A stretch of 64,000 nucleotides of DNA, taken from assembly GCF_000010525.1 (NCBI RefSeq), contig NC_009937.1:124001-188000 (forward strand), in the 5' to 3' direction. Positions 1 to 9,619 of this stretch are shown piece by piece. The position numbers were made by a program, and so were the translations under genes. The stretch's first letter is position 1, and every line of letters starts with the position of its first letter. Source of the DNA: Azorhizobium caulinodans ORS 571 (GTDB lineage Bacteria; Pseudomonadota; Alphaproteobacteria; Rhizobiales; Xanthobacteraceae). The notes beneath the pieces were generated by a model that saw nothing but the letters and a program-made list of their open reading frames with translations, had not been told where the DNA came from and did not search any database.

Positions 1-229
1 ACGATCATCAGGCCATGCGCGGCGGCGGCGGCCCGGTACTCGCCCTTCTCCATGACATTGGCATGGGTGCAGGTGAGGCCGGAGAGATACCAGAGCACCG
101 GCACCGGTCCCCGCGCCGCCTGCGGCGGCACGAAGACGGCGAAGGTCATCTCGGTTCCGGTGGCCTCGGAGACGTGCCGGTACACCCCCTGCACGCCGCC
201 GTGGGACTTCGCCGTGGAGAGGGTCTCCA

Positions 230-230
<1 letters not shown>
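1..230 (-). CDS. fghA: S-formylglutathione hydrolase, N-terminal part (runs off the window)
   Basis: The first 76 residues are readable from an ATG at 228-230. They begin METLSTAKSHGGVQGVYRH and continue through the LWYLSGLTCTHANVMEKGEY block typical of the esterase-D/S-formylglutathione hydrolase family; that block precedes the catalytic serine, which lies outside the window. The enzyme hydrolyses S-formylglutathione to formate and glutathione in the cytosol. Its start overlaps the stop of the upstream dehydrogenase gene (TGATG), so the two genes are translationally coupled and form the classical glutathione-dependent formaldehyde oxidation pair. The rest of the protein cannot be assessed. 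Confidence 0.93.
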
Positions 231-1357
<1,127 letters not shown>

Positions 1358-1428
1358 GACAGACCTCTGGCGTTGATCGCGACGCAGGGCGCCACGATTC
1401 GTCGATTCTTGGGGCGGCTCGGGTGGTT

Positions 1429-2955
1429 CTACTCCGCAGCTTCGCTACGGGAAACCGTCTCATGCGGGGCGTTGGGATCGCCGGGCGCCGTCTCCCAGGC
1501 CAGGCCCGGAATGGCGATGATGCGCTGGCCGCGACCATCGGTGCGGCAGACGATGGCGCCCTGTTCTTCCATGTAGGCCAGCAGCCGCCGCGCGCGCCCC
1601 AGCGAGCGCGTGCCATAAGCGTGGGCGACGCCGGCATCCGAAGGGCAGGGCTTGCCGTCATGGGCGGCGCGGGCGAGCACGAGGAACACGCTCTGCATGT
1701 CCTCCGGCAGTTGGCCTGCCATGGAGATGACCTCGCCCCAGGGCGAATCTTCCTTCTCCAGCTCGCCGCTGTCGATGCCCGCATGGGCGATGGCGAGCCG
1801 GCGGCGGAAGGCACGCAGGCTCAGGGCCTCGCCCGCCACCTTGCGGATGCGGCAGCGGACCAGAAAGTCCTGATAGAGCACCGCCGCCGTGCGGAAGCCG
1901 GCTTCCGGATCGGAGAGGATTTCCTTCAACGCTTGGTCGATGGCCGCCTGCCGCTCTTCCGGGCTCATGGTGGGCGCGGCGGGGCCCGCCTGCACCGGGG
2001 CCTCGCGGGTGGCGCGGGCGAGCTGGGAGAGGATGTTCTCGGTGGGCACCGGGGCCGGCGCGCGGCGGGGAGGGGGCGGCAGGCGCTCGTCCTCGTCCGG
2101 CGCGGCGGTGAAGATGAGCTCCTGCATGTTCTCGGCCGGAGCATCCGGCAGGGGCAGGAGCTTGGGCGTCACCGAGCGGGCGCCGGTCTCGACCGAACCG
2201 ATCTTCACCGGCAGCGGCCGGCGGGAGAGGGCCGGGCCGAGGGCCACGAAGTGCCCCGCCATGAGATCGCGGAACATCTCCGCCTGCCGGCGCTCCATGC
2301 CCAGCAGGTCGGCGGCGCGAGCCATGTCGATGTCGAGGAAGGTGCGGCCCATGAGGAAGTTGGAGGCTTCCGCCGCCACGTTCTTGGCGAGCTTGGCGAG
2401 GCGCTGGGTGGCGATGACCCCGGCAAGGCCGCGCTTGCGGCCCCGGCACATGAGGTTGGTCATGGCGCCGAGGGAGGCCTTTCGGGTCTCGTCCGATACC
2501 TCGCCGCCGGCGGCGGGGGCGAACAGCTGGGCCTCGTCCACCACCACCAGCATGGGATACCAGTGGTCGCGCTCGGCATCGAACAGGCCGCCGAGGAAGG
2601 CGGCGGCGGCGCGCATCTGCTGCTCGCTGTCGAGGCCCTCCATGTCCAGCACGACGGAAACGCGGTGCTGGCGCACGCGGCTGGCAATGCGGTGGAGGTC
2701 GCTTTCGTTGCGGGAAGCGTCAACGACCACATGGCCGTACTTCTCGGCCAGCGAGACGAAGTCGCCTTCCGGGTCGATCACCGCCTGCTGCACCCAGGGC
2801 GCGCTCTGTTCCAGCAGGCGGCGCAGCAGATGCGACTTGCCGGAGCCGGAATTGCCCTGCACCAGCAGGCGGGTGGCCAGAAGCTCCTCAAGGTCCATCG
2901 GAACGGGCGCGGGGGCACCCTGGCTGGAAAGACCGAGCTCGATCGAAACCTTCAT
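1429..2955 (-). CDS. HerA/DUF87-type ATP-binding protein
   Basis: 508 residues. The N-terminal half is a P-loop ATPase: Walker A GNSGSGKS at residues 34-41 and Walker [12 protein letters not shown] with the DE at 140-141, followed by a RecA/FtsK-like block ([21 protein letters not shown]). After about residue 270 there is a proline-rich linker and then a C-terminal region with winged-helix character (about 330-508). The family is the HerA-like DNA translocase/ATPase group; whether this member moves DNA is unknown. No NurA-like nuclease is adjacent. Transcription is toward adhC, with a 71-base gap. The ATG at 2953-2955 begins MKVSIELGL. Confidence 0.8.
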   Translation of the reverse strand: MKVSIELGLSSQGAPAPVPMDLEELLATRLLVQGNSGSGKSHLLRRLLEQSAPWVQQAVIDPEGDFVSLAEKYGHVVVDASRNESDLHRIASRVRQHRVSVVLDMEGLDSEQQMRAAAAFLGGLFDAERDHWYPMLVVVDEAQLFAPAAGGEVSDETRKASLGAMTNLMCRGRKRGLAGVIATQRLAKLAKNVAAEASNFLMGRTFLDIDMARAADLLGMERRQAEMFRDLMAGHFVALGPALSRRPLPVKIGSVETGARSVTPKLLPLPDAPAENMQELIFTAAPDEDERLPPPPRRAPAPVPTENILSQLARATREAPVQAGPAAPTMSPEERQAAIDQALKEILSDPEAGFRTAAVLYQDFLVRCRIRKVAGEALSLRAFRRRLAIAHAGIDSGELEKEDSPWGEVISMAGQLPEDMQSVFLVLARAAHDGKPCPSDAGVAHAYGTRSLGRARRLLAYMEEQGAIVCRTDGRGQRIIAIPGLAWETAPGDPNAPHETVSRSEAAE

Positions 2956-3074
2956 CGGCTCTTGATCCCCACGCGCCTGCGCTTTGCCTTGACCATCGAA
3001 TGCGAGGGACCAGTCATAGCGATTCGCCCCCGCGATTCAACTCACCCCTCCGCATGGCCGTCCGGCCTGATGCC

Positions 3075-4340
3075 TCAGGCCCGGTGGCGGTCGGGATGGT
3101 GGAAGAGCAGCACGACCACGACCGAGGATAGAGCCAGCGCCGCCATGAGCGCGAAGCCGTCGGTGAAGGAGCCCCGCAGCGCCAGCACCCAGCCGGTGAT
3201 GGCGGGGGCGAGGAAGCCGGCAAGCGCGAAGGCGAAGTCCATGATGCCGAGCGCCGAGGCCGCCCGTTCAGGGACCACATCCACATTCACCGCATAATAA
3301 GCGGCGTTAGATCCCATGGAGGCGGCCACCGCCACCGTGATGCCGGTGATAGCCACCGCGAGATTGTCCGTGAGTGCGACCGGCACGATGGCGAGCGCCG
3401 CCACCAGTTGCGAGCCGGCGATGAGATAGGAGCGCGCCACCCGCAGGCGACCCGTGGTGCGCAGCAGATGGTCCGACCAGCGGCCCATGGACCACAGGGC
3501 GACCGCCGCTGCCAGCCAGGGCAGCACGGTGAACAGGCCGACCTGCTTCAGGTTGAGATGATAGGCCTGCTCCAGATAGCTGGGCAGCCAGGTCATGAAG
3601 AAGAACAGGAAATAGCCGAAGACGAAGAAGGCCCAGTAATTGGACACCAGCGTGGGATTGGTCAGCAGCAGCCGCGCGAGGCCGGGGCCGTGTCCCGCCG
3701 CAGGCTTGGCGGGCCCAGTCGCATCGGGCGTGCGGATGTGGGCGAGTTCCGCAGCGTTCACGAAGCGGGAGTCTTCCGGCCGGTTGCGGAAGAAGACCAG
3801 CCAGAGCGGCACCCACATGATGGAGAGCGCGAACAGGACGCCGAAGGCCGTGCGCCAGTCCAGATGGGCCAGAAGCTGCGTGACGATGGGCCCGCCGATG
3901 GCGAGGGCCACTGGCACCGCCACCAGAGCGTTGCCGAGCGCGGTGGCCCGCTCGTTGGGCGCGAGCCAGCGGCTCACCGCCCCGGTCAGCGCCGGGAAGT
4001 TCGGCCCCTCGGACACGCCGAGCAGCACGCGGGCCGCATAGAGGCTGGCAAAGCCGGTGGCCATGGCGGTGCCGCCGATGGACAGGCTCCACAGCACGGC
4101 GGAGATGGTGAGCACGAGGCGGGCGCCGTAGCGATCCACCGCGAAGCCGCCGAGCAGGGTGGTGATCGCATAGCCGACGCCGAACGCGCCGAGGATGCTG
4201 CCCGCGGCGGCAGGCGAGAGGCCGAGATCGCGCTCCATGGCAGTGATGGCATAAGCGATGGCGGCGCGGTCGATATAGTTCACCACCGTGATGGCGAAGA
4301 GCAGGAAGATCACGAACCAGCGGTATCTTGTCGGCGCCAT
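3075..4340 (-). CDS. MFS transporter, anion:cation symporter (sugar acid/organic acid) type
   Basis: 421 residues with about 12 hydrophobic segments. The N-terminus (MAPTRYRWFVIFLLFAITVVNYIDR) is typical of the ACS family that includes glucarate, galactonate and phthalate carriers; the VVNYIDRAAIAYA block is diagnostic. The frame is open far upstream because antisense of the next genes lacks stops, but the ATG at 4338-4340 gives the conserved N-terminus and normal family length. It is divergent from the deformylase-like gene, with a 138-base shared upstream region. The substrate cannot be deduced; an organic acid is likely from the family. Confidence 0.88.
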   Translation of the reverse strand: MAPTRYRWFVIFLLFAITVVNYIDRAAIAYAITAMERDLGLSPAAAGSILGAFGVGYAITTLLGGFAVDRYGARLVLTISAVLWSLSIGGTAMATGFASLYAARVLLGVSEGPNFPALTGAVSRWLAPNERATALGNALVAVPVALAIGGPIVTQLLAHLDWRTAFGVLFALSIMWVPLWLVFFRNRPEDSRFVNAAELAHIRTPDATGPAKPAAGHGPGLARLLLTNPTLVSNYWAFFVFGYFLFFFMTWLPSYLEQAYHLNLKQVGLFTVLPWLAAAVALWSMGRWSDHLLRTTGRLRVARSYLIAGSQLVAALAIVPVALTDNLAVAITGITVAVAASMGSNAAYYAVNVDVVPERAASALGIMDFAFALAGFLAPAITGWVLALRGSFTDGFALMAALALSSVVVVLLFHHPDRHRA

Positions 4341-4478
4341 CGAACGCTCCCCTACGCACGGCGCCACCATAGGACAGCTGGCGTGCGCGCAACAGTCGCA
4401 CGTTGCGGGCGCCAGCCATGGACCAGCGGCGGACGGCATGCTTGTGTGCCGCCGCCTCATCCCCCGGAGCCCTGATCC

Positions 4479-4976
4479 ATGGCCGTCCTCGACCTCGTGC
4501 GCTTTCCTGATCCGCGCCTGCGCCAGCCCGCTGAGCCGGTGACGGTGTTCGACGGGGCGCTGGCGGACCGGGCGCAGGATCTCCTGGACACCATGCGCGC
4601 CGCACCGGGCATCGGCATCACCGGCCCGCATGCCGGCCTCATGATCCGTCTCGTGGCGCTGGAACTGCCCGAAACGGCGCCTGCCTTTTACGTGAACCCG
4701 CGCGTGCTCAGGGCCTCGCCCGAGATGGGCCGCCACCCCGAGGGAAGCGTTTCCATGCCGGGCGTGGTGGAGGAGGTGGAGCGCCCGGCGCGCGTGCGCG
4801 TCGCCTTTCAGGGGCTCGACGGCACCGGGCACGAGGTGGAGGCGGACGGGCTGCTCTCGGTCTGCCTCCAGCATGAGATCGACCAACTGGACGGCATCTT
4901 CTGGATCCAGCGCCTCTCCCGCCTCAAGCGCGAGCGGGTGGTGAAGAAATACGAGAAGCTGCTGAAGGCGGGCTGA
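4479..4976 (+). CDS. Peptide-deformylase-like protein lacking canonical metal ligands
   Basis: 165 residues, deformylase length and fold signature throughout (RFPDPRLRQPA, then three motif positions). All three active-site motifs are altered. Motif 1 is GIGITGPH (residues 44-51) where deformylases end in Gln. Motif 2 is EGSVS, with Ser90 in place of the metal-binding Cys. Motif 3 is QHEIDQLDG, keeping His132 and Glu133 but with Gln136 in place of the second metal-binding His. Such deformylase-like paralogs are known in rhizobia. It is therefore unlikely to be a normal Fe/Zn deformylase. The ATG follows a divergent gap to the MFS gene; 45 bases separate it from the helicase gene. Confidence 0.88.
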   Translation: MAVLDLVRFPDPRLRQPAEPVTVFDGALADRAQDLLDTMRAAPGIGITGPHAGLMIRLVALELPETAPAFYVNPRVLRASPEMGRHPEGSVSMPGVVEEVERPARVRVAFQGLDGTGHEVEADGLLSVCLQHEIDQLDGIFWIQRLSRLKRERVVKKYEKLLKAG

Positions 4977-5021
4977 TCGTTTCCGCCGCGTCTCGCGCCC
5001 GAGGGGGCGCGTGCCTATCTT

Positions 5022-7625
5022 GTGGGCGTGTCGACCCTCACGCAAAGGCGCGACGGCGCCCTTCCCGATGTGTTCCAGCGCTGGTTCGCCGCGCGTGGCT
5101 GGGCGCCCCGCCGGCACCAGCTGGACCTGCTCGCTTCGGCGCGGGCCGGCCGCTCCGTGCTGCTCATCGCCCCGACCGGCGCGGGCAAGACGCTGGCCGG
5201 CTTCCTGCCCACGCTGGTGGAACTGACGGAAGCCCGCAGCCCGGAAGCCCGCAAGGCGAAGGCCAAGGCGAAAAAGGCGGAAGGCCAGCCGGTGGGCCGG
5301 ACCCCGCCGCCCCGCACCTCGCCGCTGCACACGCTCTATATCTCCCCGCTGAAGGCGCTGGCGGTGGACATCGCCCGCAATCTGGAAGCGCCCATCAGCG
5401 AGATGGGCCTGCCCATCCGCGTGGAGACCCGCACCGGCGATACGCCGTCCTCCCGCCGACAGCGCCAGCGGCGCGACCCGCCGGACATTCTCCTCACCAC
5501 GCCCGAGCAGATCGCTCTGCTGCTGGCCTCCAAGGATGCGGAATTCCTGTTCTCGGGCCTGAAGCGCGTGGTGCTGGACGAACTGCACGCCCTCGTCACC
5601 TCCAAGCGCGGCGACCTTCTGGCGCTGGCCCTCGCCCGCCTGCGCACCATCGCGCCCGGCCTTCAGGCGGTGGGCCTCTCCGCCACCGTCGCCGAGCCGG
5701 ACGATCTCAGGCGCTATCTGGTGCGGCAGGCGGACGGCTTGCCGAAGAAGGAGACGCTGGCCGACCTCGTTGTGGCGGCAGGCGGGGCGGCGCCGGACCT
5801 CTCCATGCTGGAGAGCAAGGCGCGCATGCCCTGGGCCAGCCACACCGCGCTCCATGCTCTGGAGGAAATCTACGCCCTCATCGGCGCCCACCGCACCAGC
5901 CTCGTCTTCGTGAACACCCGCTGGCAGGCGGAGATGCTGTTCCAGGAACTCTGGCGCATCAATGACGACAATCTGCCCATCGCCCTGCACCACGGCTCGC
6001 TGGACGTGGAGCAGCGCCGCAAGGTGGAGGCGGCCATGTCCGCCGGGCGGCTCAAGGGGGTAGTGTGCACCTCGTCCCTCGATCTCGGCATCGACTGGGG
6101 CGATGTGGATCAGGTGATCAATGTGGGCGCGCCCAAGGGCTCGTCGCGCCTCATGCAGCGCATCGGCCGCGCCAACCACCGGCTGGATGAAAGCTCCCGC
6201 GCCGTGCTCGTGCCTGCCAACCGCTTCGAGGTGCTGGAATGCCGGGCGGCGCTGGAGGCGGTGGCGGCGGGCGCGCAGGATACCCCGCCCGAGCGCGAGG
6301 GCGCGCTCGACGTGCTGGCCCAGCACGTGCTCGGCAGCGCCTGCGCCGCCCCCTTCTCGGCGGATGCGCTCTATGACGAGGTGCGCTCCGCCGCGCCCTA
6401 CCGCGCCCTGTCGCGGGAGGATTTCGATGCGGTGCTCGATTTCGTCGCCACCGGCGGATATGCGCTGCGCGCCTATGAGCGGTTCGCCAAGATCCGCCGC
6501 ACCAAGGACGGGCTCTGGCGGGTGGCCAATCCGCAGGTGGCCCAGACCTACCGCATGAATGTGGGCACCATCGTCGAGGCCACCATGCTGAAGGTGCGCC
6601 TCGTCTCCGCGCGCGGCGCGCCCAGGACCGGCCCGGCCGGGCGGCCGCGCTTCGGCGGGCGGATGCTGGGCGAGGTGGAGGAATATTTCATCGAGACGCT
6701 CGTGCCCGGCGACACCTTCGTCTTCGCGGGCGAGATCCTGCGCTATGAGACCATGGTGGAGGACGAGGTCTATGTCTCGCGCACCACCGCCACCGAGCCG
6801 CGCGTGCCCTCTTATGCGGGCGGCAAGTTCCCGCTCTCCACCTTCCTCGCCGCCGGCGTGCGGGCGCTGCTCGCCTCCCCGTCACGCTGGGCGGCGCTGC
6901 CCGCGCAGGTGCGCGAGTGGCTGGAACTGCAGAAGAAACGCTCCCGCCTGCCGGGCCGCAAGGAACTGCTGGTGGAGACCTTCGCCCGCTCCGGCCGCTA
7001 TTATCTCGTCGCTTATTCCTTTGAGGGGCGCCTTGCCCACCAGACGCTTGGCATGCTGCTGACCCGCCGGCTGGAGCGGGCGCGGCTGAAGCCGCTCGGC
7101 TTCGTGGCGAACGATTATGCCCTCGCCGTCTATGCGGCGGGCGACATGGGCGCGGCGGCGAAAGACGGCCGCCTCTCGCTGGATGCCCTGTTCGACGCGG
7201 ACATGCTGGGCGACGATCTGGAGGCGTGGCTGGCGGAATCGGCCTTGATGAAGCGCACCTTCCGCTATTGCGCCGTGATCGCCGGCCTCATCGAGCGGCG
7301 CTTTCCGGGCAAGGAGAAGACCGGCCGGCAGGTCACCATCTCCACCGATCTCATCTATGACGTGCTGCGTCGGCACGAGCCCGGCCACATCCTGCTGCGC
7401 GCGGCCCGCGCCGACGCCGCCACCGGTCTCCTCGACGTGCGCCGCCTCTCCGACATGCTCATGCGCATCCGCGGCCACATCGTCCACCAGCCGCTGGAGC
7501 GCGTCTCGCCGCTCTCGGTGCCCGTCCTCCTCGAAATCGGCCGCGAGAGCGTGGGCGGGCCCGAGACCCACGAGGCGCTTCTGGCGGAAGCCGAGGAGGA
7601 ACTGGTGCGCGAGGCGATGGGGTGA
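5022..7625 (+). CDS. lhr: Ligase-associated DEXH-box DNA helicase (Lhr family)
   Basis: 867 residues, the length of the short Lhr class that accompanies bacterial ATP-dependent DNA ligases. Visible motifs: Walker A PTGAGKT (51-57), DEXH box as LDELHAL, motif III GLSATV, motif VI RIGRANHR, and a long C-terminal region with a winged-helix block. It is a 3'-to-5' ATP-dependent DNA helicase implicated in DNA repair. It normally sits with a metallo-phosphoesterase (PdeM) and often with a ligase and exonuclease. PdeM is at 12376, after a 4.75-kb interval; no ATP-dependent ligase or exonuclease is in the window. The start used is GTG at 5022; a second in-frame GTG at 5028 is possible. Confidence 0.93.
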   Translation: MGVSTLTQRRDGALPDVFQRWFAARGWAPRRHQLDLLASARAGRSVLLIAPTGAGKTLAGFLPTLVELTEARSPEARKAKAKAKKAEGQPVGRTPPPRTSPLHTLYISPLKALAVDIARNLEAPISEMGLPIRVETRTGDTPSSRRQRQRRDPPDILLTTPEQIALLLASKDAEFLFSGLKRVVLDELHALVTSKRGDLLALALARLRTIAPGLQAVGLSATVAEPDDLRRYLVRQADGLPKKETLADLVVAAGGAAPDLSMLESKARMPWASHTALHALEEIYALIGAHRTSLVFVNTRWQAEMLFQELWRINDDNLPIALHHGSLDVEQRRKVEAAMSAGRLKGVVCTSSLDLGIDWGDVDQVINVGAPKGSSRLMQRIGRANHRLDESSRAVLVPANRFEVLECRAALEAVAAGAQDTPPEREGALDVLAQHVLGSACAAPFSADALYDEVRSAAPYRALSREDFDAVLDFVATGGYALRAYERFAKIRRTKDGLWRVANPQVAQTYRMNVGTIVEATMLKVRLVSARGAPRTGPAGRPRFGGRMLGEVEEYFIETLVPGDTFVFAGEILRYETMVEDEVYVSRTTATEPRVPSYAGGKFPLSTFLAAGVRALLASPSRWAALPAQVREWLELQKKRSRLPGRKELLVETFARSGRYYLVAYSFEGRLAHQTLGMLLTRRLERARLKPLGFVANDYALAVYAAGDMGAAAKDGRLSLDALFDADMLGDDLEAWLAESALMKRTFRYCAVIAGLIERRFPGKEKTGRQVTISTDLIYDVLRRHEPGHILLRAARADAATGLLDVRRLSDMLMRIRGHIVHQPLERVSPLSVPVLLEIGRESVGGPETHEALLAEAEEELVREAMG

Positions 7626-7678
7626 CGAGCGCAGCAGTTTTTGGAATATAATTTCTGGTGCTATCGGGGGAGAGCAAC

Positions 7679-8230
7679 GTGATACCGGCATTCGGTCCAT
7701 CTGGCGTGATACCGCCATTCACGGGGCAAAGTGCAGCCAGTCGAGCACTTGTGTCACCATACGCTGCAAGCGCGACCGAGATCGTTCTCCGCTTTGCCCA
7801 ATCGCCAGAGCGCACCGAAATAGTAAGAGGCTTGTTGGCCTACAGGGCAGCACTGGCTGACATCGGCATCGTGGATGGCTTCCAGTGGATCGACGGAAGT
7901 TTCGTCGAAGATTGCGAAACGATACGAGGGCGTCCACCTAACGATGTAGATGTGGTAACATTCGCCCATCGCCCACACATAGCGTCGTCGGGTGAAGCGT
8001 GGGCACAACTCGCCCAGACGAATGAGCCGCTGTTCGTGCCGAAAGCAACCAAGGCTAGCTTCCAATGTGACGCATATTTCATCGACCTGCAAAAGCCCCC
8101 GCACCTGCTGGTCCAGGACACCGCATACTTTAACGGCCTATTTTCCCATCAACGAGATACTGCCCAATGGAAGGGCATGGTTTTGATCCCACTTCGCTCA
8201 GACGATGCTGCAGCCAGGGCAATGATATGA
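7679..8230 (+). CDS. NTase-fold protein of the DUF6932 type, first gene of an A/T-rich pair
   Basis: 183 residues from GTG at 7679. I prefer this over the GTG at 7658 because it follows a purine-rich GGGGGAGAG ribosome site with about five bases spacing, and it gives the N-terminus VIPAFGPSGVIPP that I associate with DUF6932. The core has a minimal nucleotidyltransferase signature: GSF at 73-75, then DVD at 89-91, and a third acidic residue at Asp131 (QCDAYFIDL). NTase folds of this kind occur as toxins, antitoxins and nucleotide-transfer enzymes. The gene is visibly richer in A/T than its neighbours and lies 10 bases before its partner. Family assignment is from memory of the pattern, not a search. 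Confidence 0.7.
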   Translation: MIPAFGPSGVIPPFTGQSAASRALVSPYAASATEIVLRFAQSPERTEIVRGLLAYRAALADIGIVDGFQWIDGSFVEDCETIRGRPPNDVDVVTFAHRPHIASSGEAWAQLAQTNEPLFVPKATKASFQCDAYFIDLQKPPHLLVQDTAYFNGLFSHQRDTAQWKGMVLIPLRSDDAAARAMI

Positions 8231-8240
8231 GTGACGCACT

Positions 8241-9167
8241 ATGCTGAAGCGCCTCGAACGTGATGCAACCAAAGCGGATCTTGCCGCTGTCGAAGCGCTA
8301 CTGAACGCCCGTAGCGCCGAGGACGATCCCATTGGTCACCTTCAGTTTTCTCGCAGGCGCGATGATCTCAATCAGCGCCTCCAGCAAATTGAGGGCCGGC
8401 CGTCTACCAACGCCGAAGTCGGCCTTTTCTTTGGTGGACGCCCTGTTCTGGGTTCCTACGGGATACAAGCGGATTTCGGAGCTAACGCGATCGCGGAATT
8501 TCAGAAGCTGGTGTCGAGTGCCCATGCCGTAGTTGAACGCCCGCTCGGCACGCGCGGTCCGGTGCCTCAGCGCGACCGAACACAGCTCATGTTGACGGAT
8601 GTCGCCCGTGGCTCATTCGGCTTTATACTTCAGCAAGCCGAAGATCCTCAGCTCGTGGATAGCGCGATGAAGAATGTCCTGGAGCGGACAACAGATCTCA
8701 TTTTTAGGGTAGCCTCACCCGATCAAGAATCGTTTGATAACATCGCTGAGGATGTAGATAATCGCTTATTTAACGCGCTTCGGTCATTTTTCAAAGTGTT
8801 GGGTGACGCTGGAGCAACCCTACGCATTGTAGAAGATCGACGAGAATTCACGCTTCACCGCGACGAAGTCGAACTCGCGCGTGAACGCACGGAGACTAGT
8901 ACGCTTCATGAAACCGAAGAGACGGCTGAGGGCCTGTTCTACTTTTTGCCAGACGGGCGTCGGTTTGAACTCGATCAGGGCTCGGATGCCGGGGTGCTAA
9001 AGGGCACAGTTTCTCCGGCGTGCATGGACTGGTTGACCAGCAGCGGAACACAGATCCGTCCGGGCATTCTAGGCACCTTCCGCAGGGTCCAAATGCGGGT
9101 AAGAGAGATCAGAGGCCGCGGCCATCGGTCTCACAAGAGCTACACTCTACTGACAGTGATAGATTGA
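8241..9167 (+). CDS. Unknown 308-residue protein, second gene of the A/T-rich pair
   Basis: No family recognised. The N-terminal 60 residues are charged and helical, with coiled-coil-like character (LKRLERDATKADLAAVEALL). The middle holds a GTRGPVPQRDRTQLMLTDVARGSFGF block. The C-terminal third is mixed beta with FYFLPDGRRFELD and GTFRRVQMRVREIRG. No signal peptide and no membrane segment. An in-frame stop at 8232-8234 fixes the start at or after the ATG at 8241. Base composition is unlike the flanks: bases 8641-8760 hand-count to 56 G/C of 120, against 44 of 60 in 7141-7200 of the helicase gene. The close spacing to the NTase-fold gene suggests one transcript and a joint function. Confidence 0.75.
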   Translation: MLKRLERDATKADLAAVEALLNARSAEDDPIGHLQFSRRRDDLNQRLQQIEGRPSTNAEVGLFFGGRPVLGSYGIQADFGANAIAEFQKLVSSAHAVVERPLGTRGPVPQRDRTQLMLTDVARGSFGFILQQAEDPQLVDSAMKNVLERTTDLIFRVASPDQESFDNIAEDVDNRLFNALRSFFKVLGDAGATLRIVEDRREFTLHRDEVELARERTETSTLHETEETAEGLFYFLPDGRRFELDQGSDAGVLKGTVSPACMDWLTSSGTQIRPGILGTFRRVQMRVREIRGRGHRSHKSYTLLTVID

Positions 9168-9254
9168 TTGCTTGGCATAAGTAGCGCCCCAAGCCTCTTG
9201 CAACCCGGCGCCTTCTCCCGCAGCCTTGTGCATTGCACAGGCGGGGAGGACGCA

Positions 9255-9569
9255 ATGGCAAATCTGTTCAGGGGACTGGCGCCAGAGCAGTTGTGGCAGG
9301 CGATCAATCCGTGGCGCTTCTTCGAGAACGCCAGCTTCACCGGCATCAGCGTCAATCTCGGCCAGTCGGGCAATCCGCAGGCCGAGGAGGCCATCCTCGA
9401 CGAGGTCGGCAGCTACGGCCGGCAGATCGGGCGCATCGGCGATGCGCTCGACGTCATCATGGCGCACATGGACAAGACCGGCTTGTCGCCCGAGGAACAG
9501 GACAAGCTCACCGCCCTGCGCTTCCAGCTTGAAGCCGTGCGCAAGGTGAAGGCGCGTAACGGGAGCTGA
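9255..9569 (+). CDS. Small hypothetical protein, 104 residues
   Basis: Starts at ATG 9255, five bases after a strong GGGGAGGA ribosome site at 9243-9250, which argues for a real gene and against the longer upstream reading. The protein begins MANLFRGLAPEQLWQAINPWRFF. It has a short middle block (SVNLGQSGNPQAEEAIL) and ends in a mostly helical, charged region (EEQDKLTALRFQLEAVRKVK). No membrane segment, signal or known motif. Codon use is G/C-rich like the core genome and unlike the two genes just upstream, so it probably marks the right edge of the foreign segment. Function unknown. Confidence 0.65.
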   Translation: MANLFRGLAPEQLWQAINPWRFFENASFTGISVNLGQSGNPQAEEAILDEVGSYGRQIGRIGDALDVIMAHMDKTGLSPEEQDKLTALRFQLEAVRKVKARNGS

Positions 9570-9571
9570 GC

Positions 9572-9610
9572 AGGGGGAGGGGGCTCGCGCGGTTGCAACC
9601 GGCTCCCCCT
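9572..9610. terminator. Hairpin between convergent genes
   Basis: The bases AGGGGGAG (9572-9579) pair with CTCCCCCT (9603-9610), and the loop contains the perfect palindrome CGGTTGCAACCG. It lies between two convergent stops, where it could terminate both transcripts. There is no T-tract, so the call is tentative. Confidence 0.4.
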
Positions 9611-9619
9611 ACCCGTTCC

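Noticed and set aside
3075-6326. A 1083-residue open frame on the minus strand covering the MFS gene and antisense of the deformylase-like and helicase genes
   Set aside because: Only the part from 4340 downstream resembles a protein family. The upstream extension is a stop-free antisense frame caused by high GC and contains no recognisable domain.
7658-7678. Seven-codon longer start for the NTase-fold gene
   Set aside because: The GTG at 7658 lacks a ribosome site and its extra residues would cover the purine-rich site that serves the GTG at 7679.
8880-8935. An R-x6-H stretch (RTETSTLH) in the 308-residue unknown, reminiscent of the HEPN RNase motif
   Set aside because: The surrounding sequence is not an all-helical HEPN bundle and the motif is short enough to occur by chance; not used as evidence for a HEPN-MNT pair.
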